A stretch of 5,283 bases of DNA from Candidatus Gastranaerophilales bacterium. Lineage in GTDB: Bacteria > Cyanobacteriota > Vampirovibrionia > Gastranaerophilales > Gastranaerophilaceae. The stretch lies in the NCBI GenBank assembly GCA_900552525.1, contig UNSK01000078.1:1-5283 (forward strand). Reading direction: 5' to 3'. The notes beneath the pieces are model-generated. The model saw only the letters and a program-made list of their open reading frames with translations, was not told the origin of the DNA and did no database searches. A program made the translations under genes and the position numbers. Numbering within the stretch: position 1 is the stretch's first letter; the number at the start of each line of letters is the position of its first letter. This document shows, piece after piece, positions 1 to 5,283 of this stretch.

Positions 1-2
1 GG

Positions 3-32
3 GGGTAAAACACTCTAAAAAATTACCCTTTT
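3..32 (+). promoter_or_regulatory. Possible leader hairpin upstream of flagellin
   Basis: GGGTAA at 3-8 can pair with TTACCC at 23-28 around a 14-base A-rich loop. Two G-T wobbles (bases 1-2 with 29-30) could extend the stem. The right arm is followed by TTTT and then directly by the flagellin Shine-Dalgarno at 33-37. It could be a 5' UTR structure that affects flagellin translation or mRNA stability, or the end of a terminator for an unseen upstream gene. The stem is only six Watson-Crick pairs and the window edge cuts off its context, so this is tentative. Confidence 0.3.
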
Positions 33-37
33 GGAGG
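33..37 (+). promoter_or_regulatory. Shine-Dalgarno fixing the flagellin start
   Basis: A consensus GGAGG lies five bases upstream of the ATG at 43. It rules out the in-frame TTG at 31, which overlaps the site itself. The protein then begins MPSVNTN, close to the usual flagellin start in which a few residues precede the conserved V/I-N-T-N motif. Confidence 0.85.
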
Positions 38-42
38 TTAGT

Positions 43-1929
43 ATGCCGAGCGTAAATACTAACCTTTCCAGTTTGATTGTTCAGACTAATTTAAAATCAT
101 CAACCAAACGTTTGAATATAGCAATAGAGCGAATGTCTACCGGTTTCAAAATAAACCATGCAAAAGACAATGCTGCGAATTATTCAATAAAAACCAAATT
201 ATCGAGTAAGATTAGTTCCTATGAGGTTGCAGAAGAAAATGCAATGATGGGTTTGGATATGCTTGAAACGAGCTCAGAGGCATTAAATCATATTGAAGAA
301 AATCTGGCAAGAATCCGCTCGTTGGCAGTTCAGGCTCAAAATGGAACTTATGGAGAAAAATCACTAATAGCATTAAATAGTGAAGCCCAAGCTCTAATGA
401 ATGAAATTTCCCGACTTAATGAAACCGCTCAATACAATGGAATAAAGCTTTTTAATACTGGTAAAGCAGAAGTTACTAATGCGGGCAAAGAATTAGAACT
501 CAACGAACAAGGTTTTTTACAAGAAGTCATAGTTCGTGATACATCAACAATGACAAAGCTTTCGAGTGTAGATCAAACTCAAGCTCTTGCAAAGGGAGCT
601 TATTCAATCTCAACCTTAGAAGAATTTTTAAAATTGGCAAATATGGCAAATTCCGGATTATTAGAGGCTGGTAGTGAATTTATTTTAGCAAATGATATTG
701 ATTTAGCAGAGTATTGTAAAGAGCATGAGGGAGATGGAGGCTGGTGTCCTATAAGTAATTTTAACTCAATGACTTTTGATGGAAACGGTCATGTTATAAA
801 GAATTTGTATATAAATCGACCATCTAATGATTATCAAGGATTATTTTCAAGCTTGAGTAATTCAAAAGTTTTAAACTTAAAGCTAGAAAATGTTAATATT
901 ACAGCTAAAAATAACGTTGGGGCTATTACAGGATATGCCACTGGTTGGTCAGGTATAATAAACAATTGTGTGGTTGATGGCAAGCTTACTGGTACTGGTA
1001 ATAGTATTGCTGGAATTGAGGGGAGTGCGATGTATGCAAGTTGTAAATATTGTTATGTCGATGTTGACGTTACAGGTAAAAATAATATTGGTGGAATCTC
1101 TGGCTATCTTCATACAACGGGTGCTGTCTATTGCTATTCCAAGGGAATAATTTCTGGAGTAAATCTGGTTGGAGGTATTGCTGGCGAGGGTGATAATGTT
1201 GAGAATTCACAAAGTGAGGCAAATGTCGCTGGACAAGAAAGAGTTGGAGGAATCATTGGAAGCGCGCAACGAGTTATTAATGATGCATATTTTTCAGGTA
1301 ATGTATTCGGGATGTCTGCTGTTGGTGGAATCTCTGGCTACGCAATACGGGGAATAGATTTTATTAATTGTATCGTTGATGGAACTATTACAGGAGAAAA
1401 CAAAACAGGTGTATTTATGGGAGCCGCAGCTGAGTCAACGTCTTCTATTGTAGATTGCTGGTACTATCAGAGAAAATGTGGAGATGTTTTAGTTGGTGAA
1501 GATAAAATATCTGTTGAAAATGTCAGAGATATGACAGTTCCAGCAGAATACTCGTTGCAGGTTGGAATAAATTCTGACTTAAAAGCTTCAAGTATTACTT
1601 TGACGACATTTGTTGATTTTTCCGTATTGTCAAGTCTTTTACAAACTGGTATTGAAGATGAAAGTGTTCTCAAGCAAATAGATACACTTGTAAACCAGGT
1701 TTCTCTGAAGCAAACAGAAATAGGAACTGCTCAAAACCGTTTAGCAAGCGTACTAGAAGAAATTTCGATTAAATATGATAATCTTGTGTCTTCACGTTCA
1801 ACTATACAAGATGCAGATATAGCGGAAGAGAGCAGTGCTTATATCAGAAACCAGATATTGCAGCAAGCTGCCGCGACACTCCTTGCTACTGCAAATCAAA
1901 CACCAAGTATAGCATTACAACTATTGTAA
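43..1929 (+). CDS. Flagellin with GLUG-repeat variable domain
   Basis: This is the filament subunit of the flagellum, exported through the flagellar type III apparatus; it has no signal peptide. The 628-residue product has a canonical N-terminal flagellin domain (about 1-140: VNTN near the start, RMSTG at 30-34, ARIRSLAVQ at 89-97, YNGIKLF at 131-137). The canonical C-terminal domain begins near LQVG at 505-508 and includes AQNRL at 563-567 and DADIAEESS at 590-598, ending in ALQLL. Between them, a linker (141-185) leads to a GLUG-type module (about 186-480). That module opens with YSISTLEEF, LANDID at 215-220, and FDGNGH at 245-250, followed by about seven rungs of roughly 25-29 residues bearing GGI-G and V-x-G motifs. 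The D0/D1 halves match ordinary flagellins, and the insert accounts for the extra length. All nine cysteines lie in the insert. There is no HExxH protease motif. Flagellin identity is secure; the beta-solenoid fold is inferred from the repeats. The gene probably forms its own transcription unit. The symbol (fliC or hag) depends on taxon, so it is left blank. Confidence 0.95.
   Translation: MPSVNTNLSSLIVQTNLKSSTKRLNIAIERMSTGFKINHAKDNAANYSIKTKLSSKISSYEVAEENAMMGLDMLETSSEALNHIEENLARIRSLAVQAQNGTYGEKSLIALNSEAQALMNEISRLNETAQYNGIKLFNTGKAEVTNAGKELELNEQGFLQEVIVRDTSTMTKLSSVDQTQALAKGAYSISTLEEFLKLANMANSGLLEAGSEFILANDIDLAEYCKEHEGDGGWCPISNFNSMTFDGNGHVIKNLYINRPSNDYQGLFSSLSNSKVLNLKLENVNITAKNNVGAITGYATGWSGIINNCVVDGKLTGTGNSIAGIEGSAMYASCKYCYVDVDVTGKNNIGGISGYLHTTGAVYCYSKGIISGVNLVGGIAGEGDNVENSQSEANVAGQERVGGIIGSAQRVINDAYFSGNVFGMSAVGGISGYAIRGIDFINCIVDGTITGENKTGVFMGAAAESTSSIVDCWYYQRKCGDVLVGEDKISVENVRDMTVPAEYSLQVGINSDLKASSITLTTFVDFSVLSSLLQTGIEDESVLKQIDTLVNQVSLKQTEIGTAQNRLASVLEEISIKYDNLVSSRSTIQDADIAEESSAYIRNQILQQAAATLLATANQTPSIALQLL
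910..1482 (+). repeat. GLUG-like protein repeats within flagellin
   Basis: Residues 290-480 fall into about seven degenerate repeats starting near residues 290, 321, 348, 375, 400, 426 and 455. Each has a (V/I)GGI-x-G half followed by a strand of pattern C/S/A-x-x-x-G-x-V-x-G. The anchor residues are C309, C337, C364, S389, A415, C443 and C472, spaced 25-29 residues apart, and each has a glycine exactly eight residues later. This matches the GLUG motif family, found in surface proteins and predicted to form beta-helical solenoids. The repeats are diverged at the DNA level, so they are protein repeats and not a recent DNA expansion. Confidence 0.8.
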
Positions 1930-1945
1930 AGCTCTTTTTCTTCTG
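1911..1945 (+). terminator. Likely intrinsic terminator at flagellin stop
   Basis: AGC-A-TTACAA (1911-1920) pairs with TTGTAA-A-GCT (1924-1933) around the loop CTA. This gives nine pairs interrupted by one A-A mismatch. The stem is followed by CTTTTTCTTCT, a pyrimidine- and T-rich tract. The hairpin uses the last flagellin codons and the TAA stop at 1927-1929, so coding sequence and terminator overlap. The stem is AT-rich and moderately weak, so partial read-through into lysA is possible. Confidence 0.5.
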
Positions 1946-1967
1946 TTAAAATATTCACAATTATAAT
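1924..1967 (+). promoter_or_regulatory. Candidate promoter(s) for the lysA operon
   Basis: TTGTAA (1924-1929) and TAAAAT (1947-1952) are separated by 17 bases and resemble -35 and -10 boxes of the housekeeping sigma factor. They would start transcription near 1959, leaving a short leader that still includes the lysA Shine-Dalgarno. A perfect TATAAT also occurs at 1962-1967, but it has no good -35 and would place the start almost inside the Shine-Dalgarno. The region is AT-rich, so chance matches are likely. The gap after the flagellin stop is only 56 bases, too short for a lysine riboswitch. Confidence 0.3.
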
Positions 1968-1973
1968 AAATCA

Positions 1974-1980
1974 AGAGAGG
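1974..1980 (+). promoter_or_regulatory. Shine-Dalgarno fixing the lysA start
   Basis: AGAGAGG ends five bases before the ATG at 1986. An in-frame GTG at 1980 would begin inside this site, so the ATG two codons downstream is the better start. The same AGAGAGG core appears before the last gene of the window at 5113-5119. Confidence 0.75.
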
Positions 1981-1985
1981 TGCAA

Positions 1986-3296
1986 ATGAGTGTAAATCAG
2001 TCTATTAAACCTATTACCACAGAAGAGAAAGATAATTTATATATTGGCGGTTGTGATTTAACAAAACTAGCTGAAAAATATGGAACTCCGCTCTATATTA
2101 TTGATGAAGAAACTCTTAGATGTATTTGCCGTGAATATAAAAAAGCGTTTAAGGATTACGAAAATATAAAAATGATGTATGCATCCAAAGCTCTTTGTAC
2201 ATCTGCAATTGCAAGGATTCTGGATGAAGAAGGGTTCGGGTTTGACACAGTATCAGCAGGAGAAATCTATACTGTTTATAAAGCCGGCGTTGATATGTCA
2301 AAAGTGCTATTTAATGGAAACAACAAATCTTCCCGCGAAATTGAACTAGCTCTTGATTGTAAGGTCGGAAGATTTTCAGTCGACAATTTTTACGAAGCAG
2401 AATTATTAAATAAAATTGCAGAGGATAAAGATGTCAAAGCAGATATTTTACTAAGAATTACTCCGGGGATTGAATGTCATACCCACGATTATATTCAAAC
2501 AGGGCAGATTGATTCAAAATTCGGCTTTGATCTTACTCAGGTTGATGAAATAGTAAATAAAATAATCTCTACCTATAAAAACCTCAATCTGAGAGGTTTA
2601 CACGCTCATATAGGATCCCAGATTTTTGAACTGAAATCCTATTATGATGAAGTAGAAATTCTGGTTAAAGAAATCGCAAGAATCAATGAAAAATATAATT
2701 TGAACCTTGATGAAATGAATATGGGCGGAGGTTTAGGAGTTAAGTACATTGATACTGATCAACCGCCTTCAATTTCTTCTCTTGCAGAAGCTGTTACCAG
2801 TGCAATGAACAAATATTCAGTTAATATTCCTACAATCTATATTGAGCCTGGTCGAAGTATTATTTCAACTGCAGGAGTAACATTGTACAGGGTCGGAAGT
2901 TCTAAAGAGGTCCCAAACGGTAGAAAATATGTCGCTGTCGATGGTGGTATGGCAGATAACCCGCGTCCAAGTATGTATCAGGCTGAGTATACTGCTCAAA
3001 AAGCAAATAATCTTGCAGAAAAAGAGATGGAAACCGTTACTATAGCAGGCCGGTACTGTGAAAGCGGTGATATTTTGATTAATGAAATTTCTCTCCCAAA
3101 ACTCAAAGCCGGTGATCTTATTTGTGTATTCAATACCGGTGCTTATAACTATTCTATGGCCTCTAACTATAATCGTGTAGAAAAACCGGCAATGGTACTT
3201 GTAAATAATTCACATTCTGATATTATAGTATATAGAGAGACGTTGGATAATCTCATAGCAAAAGACAGTATTCCCGATAGGTTAAGAAAACAATGA
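1986..3296 (+). CDS. lysA: Diaminopimelate decarboxylase
   Basis: This PLP-dependent cytosolic enzyme converts meso-2,6-diaminopimelate to L-lysine plus CO2, the last step of lysine synthesis. The 436-residue product is normal length for the fold III family (an alanine racemase-like barrel plus a C-terminal beta domain). Visible landmarks are the PLP lysine in YASKA (K68), HIGSQ at 208-212, the phosphate-binding GGGLG at 247-251, EPGR at 287-290, DGGMADNPRP at 319-328, the active-site CESGD at 358-362 contributed across the dimer, and GAYNYSMAS at 385-393. The CESGD cysteine favours diaminopimelate over ornithine or arginine decarboxylases. The stop TGA overlaps the cdaA ATG (ATGA), so translation of the two is probably coupled. 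No lysine riboswitch or lysine-responsive leader is visible. All key residues are present and the gene looks intact. Confidence 0.96.
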   Translation: MSVNQSIKPITTEEKDNLYIGGCDLTKLAEKYGTPLYIIDEETLRCICREYKKAFKDYENIKMMYASKALCTSAIARILDEEGFGFDTVSAGEIYTVYKAGVDMSKVLFNGNNKSSREIELALDCKVGRFSVDNFYEAELLNKIAEDKDVKADILLRITPGIECHTHDYIQTGQIDSKFGFDLTQVDEIVNKIISTYKNLNLRGLHAHIGSQIFELKSYYDEVEILVKEIARINEKYNLNLDEMNMGGGLGVKYIDTDQPPSISSLAEAVTSAMNKYSVNIPTIYIEPGRSIISTAGVTLYRVGSSKEVPNGRKYVAVDGGMADNPRPSMYQAEYTAQKANNLAEKEMETVTIAGRYCESGDILINEISLPKLKAGDLICVFNTGAYNYSMASNYNRVEKPAMVLVNNSHSDIIVYRETLDNLIAKDSIPDRLRKQ

Positions 3297-4183
3297 TTGA
3301 TGCGCTAATTTCTTTAATTCAGGATGTTATAAGTCCGCTTCAGTGGTCTTTGAGCTGGGTTAATATTCTTGAAATAGCATTTATTGCCGTTATTTTACTT
3401 GTTTTCTATCAAAAATTTATAAAAAATACCCAATCTGAAAAATTAGTAAAAGGTTTATTTTTCCTTGTTTTTGCCTGGATTTTTAGTGAAATACTAATCC
3501 TAATAGATTTAAGAATCATAGGGGTATTTTTTAAATCTCTTGTAACTTTAATCTCTTTGAGCCTGATTGTCATTTTCCAGCCAGAGCTCAGACGTCTGTT
3601 AGGTTATTTAGGTCAGCCGGGATTTATTAGAAAAACCTTTTTTACTTCTGGCTCATTTAGAGAAAATGATGATAATGAAATCGATGTTATCAAGGAAATT
3701 ATTGAAGCTGTAAAGTATATGACAAAAACTAAAACCGGTGCACTTATTGTATTCCAAAAAGAAATGAATACCGGCATATACTCAGATGTAGGAACAAAGC
3801 TGGATGCTATTATATCTACAGAATTGATTTTAACTATATTCCATCCGAATACTCCTCTTCATGACGGGGCTATGGTTATAGAAAACGGCAGAATCCATTC
3901 AGCAGGTGTGCTTCTTCCGCTAACAGAAGATCCTAAATTGAGCTGGAAATATGGTACAAGACACAGGGCTGCTATTGGAATGTCAGAAGTTTCTGACGCT
4001 GCATGCCTTGTTGTTTCCGAAGAAACAGGCGATGTTTCTATTACAATGGATGGAATTTTGAAAAAATATGAAGATTTAATGACTTTGAAAACTGATTTAG
4101 AGTCAATTCTGGGCATCAAACCTAAGGAAGACTTGCAGGTTAAACACAAAGGTCTGTTGGATTTACTAAAAGGGAAAAACTAA
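3293..4183 (+). CDS. cdaA: Membrane diadenylate cyclase CdaA
   Basis: CdaA condenses two ATP into cyclic di-AMP, a second messenger that in studied bacteria controls potassium and osmolyte transport and cell-wall homeostasis. The 296-residue protein has three predicted membrane helices (about 24-40, 54-72 and 78-96), then FQPELRRLLG at 95-104, a linker, and the DAC (DisA_N) catalytic domain at about 130-270. Catalytic motifs are intact: DGA at 191-193 inside PNTPLHDGA, and the nucleotide-binding GTRHRAA at 221-227 (RHR at 223-225), followed by GMSEV and SEETG at 242-246. These match Bacillus CdaA closely, with a somewhat longer N-terminal part. Start ATG 3293 overlaps the lysA stop by four bases; the upstream SD-like AGG is weak, consistent with translational coupling. 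The usual Firmicute partners cdaR (YbbR) and glmM are absent; lysA is upstream and a YitT protein downstream. Confidence 0.95.
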   Translation: MIDALISLIQDVISPLQWSLSWVNILEIAFIAVILLVFYQKFIKNTQSEKLVKGLFFLVFAWIFSEILILIDLRIIGVFFKSLVTLISLSLIVIFQPELRRLLGYLGQPGFIRKTFFTSGSFRENDDNEIDVIKEIIEAVKYMTKTKTGALIVFQKEMNTGIYSDVGTKLDAIISTELILTIFHPNTPLHDGAMVIENGRIHSAGVLLPLTEDPKLSWKYGTRHRAAIGMSEVSDAACLVVSEETGDVSITMDGILKKYEDLMTLKTDLESILGIKPKEDLQVKHKGLLDLLKGKN

Positions 4184-5074
4184 ATGCTTTTTGGAAGAAA
4201 GAAACCGGAGAAAATTAAGAAAACAAAGGGAGAGATAGCTAGAGAATATATTTTAAAAGCAATTTTTATAACGATTGGTGCTTTTATAGTTGCTGTAGGT
4301 TTGGAAATGTTTCTGCTTCCTAATAAAATTATTGATGGCGGTGTAATTGGTATTTCAATGATGGTATCTTATATAACCAAATGGAATTTAGGTCTGCTGA
4401 TTTTTTGCATAAATATACCATTTATTCTTCTTGCCCTGAAAAACCTTGGCCGTAAGTTTGTAATACAAACCTTTTTTGCAACCGGTATGCTTGCAATTGC
4501 AACAACTATTCTTCATGGCAGACAGGCTACAGAAGATTTACTGCTAGCTACTGTATTTGGCGGAATTATACTAGGTTTTGGTGTAGGGCTTATATTGCGA
4601 AATAATGCTTCTCTTGACGGAACCGAAATGATTTCTATTAACCTTTCTAAAAAGTTAAAGATAATATCTGTCGGTGAACTTTTAATGTTTATAAATTTAT
4701 TTATATATATGGGGGCCGGCTTCTTGTACGGCTGGGATAGAGCGCTGTATTCGATTATGACATATTATATTGCCTCAAAAGTTATTGATTCAGTGCTTGA
4801 AGGTCTGGATAAGGCTAAGTCTGTAAGAATATTCTCTGAATATTATAAAGAGATTGGTAATGCAATAATGAAAGATTTGGATGTAAGCGTAACTTATATG
4901 AAAGCTCTTGGCGGATATTCACGTCAGGAAAAAATCCAGACTTATTGTGTTGTTAATAAGTTTGAAATGCCTAGATTAAAAGAATTAGTGCATACAATTG
5001 ATCCTAGGGCGTTTCTTGTTACAGAAGACGTACACGAAGTTGAAGGTGTTAGAGTTAAGAAGCATAAACACTAG
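4184..5074 (+). CDS. YitT family membrane protein (DUF2179 C-terminus)
   Basis: This is a 296-residue integral membrane protein of the YitT family, whose biochemical role is unknown. After a basic cytoplasmic N-terminus (1-20), hydrophobic segments lie at about 23-45, 50-64, 68-87, 93-110, 119-138, 163-183 and possibly 188-205. Family landmarks are FLLPNKIIDGGVIGIS at 43-58, and RNNASLDGTEM at 139-149, the equivalent of the family's G-A-S-x-G-G-T-D motif with D and E replacing G and D. The soluble tail (about 206-285, from LEGLDKAKSVRIFS through GGYSRQEKIQ to IDPRAFLV) fits DUF2179. The ATG abuts the cdaA TAA with no spacer, and AGGG at 4171-4174 serves as Shine-Dalgarno, so it is almost certainly cotranscribed with cdaA. 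Transport of a small molecule has been suggested for the family but not established. A link to c-di-AMP is my inference from gene order. Confidence 0.88.
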   Translation: MLFGRKKPEKIKKTKGEIAREYILKAIFITIGAFIVAVGLEMFLLPNKIIDGGVIGISMMVSYITKWNLGLLIFCINIPFILLALKNLGRKFVIQTFFATGMLAIATTILHGRQATEDLLLATVFGGIILGFGVGLILRNNASLDGTEMISINLSKKLKIISVGELLMFINLFIYMGAGFLYGWDRALYSIMTYYIASKVIDSVLEGLDKAKSVRIFSEYYKEIGNAIMKDLDVSVTYMKALGGYSRQEKIQTYCVVNKFEMPRLKELVHTIDPRAFLVTEDVHEVEGVRVKKHKH

Positions 5075-5082
5075 ACAGGAAG

Positions 5083-5104
5083 TAAAATTTATTATAAAAT
5101 TTAT
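5083..5104. repeat. 10-bp direct repeat in AT-rich gap
   Basis: TAAAATTTAT occurs twice, at 5083-5092 and 5095-5104, start points 12 bases apart, in the 52-base gap between the YitT gene and the next gene. Repeats near one helical turn apart can be binding sites for a dimeric regulator, and a TATAAA (5093-5098) sits in the same stretch with TAGACA (5072-5077) 15 bases upstream as a possible poorly spaced promoter. The gap is almost pure A/T, so a chance origin is quite possible. No clear terminator for the lysA-cdaA-yitT operon is visible in the gap. Confidence 0.4.
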
Positions 5105-5126
5105 ATATAATAAGAGAGGATAATAA

Positions 5127-5283
5127 ATGCCAAATAAAGATATGATTCCGATAGAGGTAATTATTTTAACAGATACAGATGATATAAAAGGTACTGTTTT
5201 TGTATCAAGTACAGTTGCTGCAAACAGGCAATTGACAGAGTTGTTAAATGATAATAACCGCAGGTTTTTAGCAGTCACAAATG
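5127..5283 (+). CDS. Small protein, DUF6812-like, 3' truncated by window
   Basis: An open frame starts at ATG 5127 and runs off the window edge after 52 codons. It is preceded by a strong AGAGAGG Shine-Dalgarno (5113-5119) with a seven-base spacer. The visible protein begins MPNKDMIPIEVIILTDTD, then has IKGTVFV, an R-Q-L-T-E-L-L-N segment and RRFLAVTN. This order (short strand pair, I-x-G-x-V-F, helix ending in LLN, then R-x-F-x-x-V-T) resembles DUF6812, a family of small cytosolic proteins with no assigned function. The family call is from memory of the pattern and is moderate; that the frame is coding is well supported by its start signals and codon pattern. It may be a last member of the upstream operon or have its own promoter in the AT-rich gap. 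Confidence 0.65.
   Translation, partial: MPNKDMIPIEVIILTDTDDIKGTVFVSSTVAANRQLTELLNDNNRRFLAVTN

Noticed and set aside
31..42. TTG start for the flagellin, adding four residues
   Set aside because: It overlaps the GGAGG Shine-Dalgarno that serves the ATG at 43, and the extra residues are not part of the flagellin N-terminus.
710..750. Possible protease motif in the flagellin insert (KEHEGD, residues 226-231), as in flagellinolysin
   Set aside because: There is no HExxH zinc-protease motif; the histidine and glutamate are simply part of the GLUG entry segment.
968..1357. Small + strand frames overlapping the flagellin repeats
   Set aside because: They lie wholly inside the flagellin in another frame, lack a convincing ribosome site and have no recognisable domain.
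910..1482. CRISPR array or DNA tandem repeat
   Set aside because: The periodicity is in the protein only; the DNA of the units is diverged and there are no identical repeats with spacers.
1980..1985. GTG start for lysA, adding two residues
   Set aside because: The GTG starts on the last base of the AGAGAGG site; the ATG at 1986 has proper spacing.
1930..1985. Lysine riboswitch upstream of lysA
   Set aside because: The gap is 56 bases and lacks the long conserved multi-helix structure of the lysine aptamer.
3859..4149. Minus-strand frame opposite the cdaA catalytic domain
   Set aside because: The overlapping + strand sequence encodes the intact DGA and RHR motifs of CdaA; the reverse frame is a shadow.
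5106..5111. Perfect TATAAT just before the last gene
   Set aside because: A start about seven bases downstream would fall inside the Shine-Dalgarno and remove it; the match is likely a product of AT richness.
4985..5278. Minus-strand frame across the 3' end of the YitT gene and the last gene
   Set aside because: It runs across an AT-rich gap antisense to two coding regions that have good start signals, and shows no domain of its own.

Overview
The window is AT-rich bacterial DNA with every supported gene on the + strand. It most resembles a gut member of the non-photosynthetic cyanobacterial sister group (Melainabacteria / Vampirovibrionia, Gastranaerophilales). Two things point that way: lysA lies directly next to cdaA, an arrangement I recall from cyanobacteria, and the flagellin carries a GLUG-repeat insert of a kind I associate with that group. 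A Clostridia-like Firmicute is the main alternative. Taxonomy is therefore inference; the gene calls are much firmer.

Layout. Bases 1-42 hold a short leader with a possible hairpin and a strong Shine-Dalgarno (SD) sequence. Bases 43-1929 encode a 628-residue flagellin. Its N- and C-terminal filament domains are normal, but its variable middle is replaced by about 300 residues of GLUG-type repeats, predicted to form a beta-solenoid carrying nine cysteines. A hairpin followed by a T-rich tract straddles the flagellin stop codon and probably ends this transcript. A candidate promoter follows at about 1924-1967.

Bases 1986-5074 look like one tightly packed operon. lysA (diaminopimelate decarboxylase) overlaps cdaA (membrane diadenylate cyclase) by 4 bases, and cdaA is followed with no gap by a YitT-family membrane protein with a C-terminal DUF2179 domain. 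A 52-base AT-rich gap containing a 10-base direct repeat then leads to the first 52 codons of a small gene, probably DUF6812-like, cut off by the window edge.

How the genes may work together. LysA makes lysine from meso-diaminopimelate, so it sits at the branch between lysine and peptidoglycan precursors. CdaA makes c-di-AMP, which in other bacteria controls potassium, osmotic balance and cell-wall state. The YitT protein is of unknown function; its strict coupling to cdaA makes it a candidate partner or target of c-di-AMP signalling. The flagellin appears to be a separate transcription unit; no other flagellar gene is visible here.
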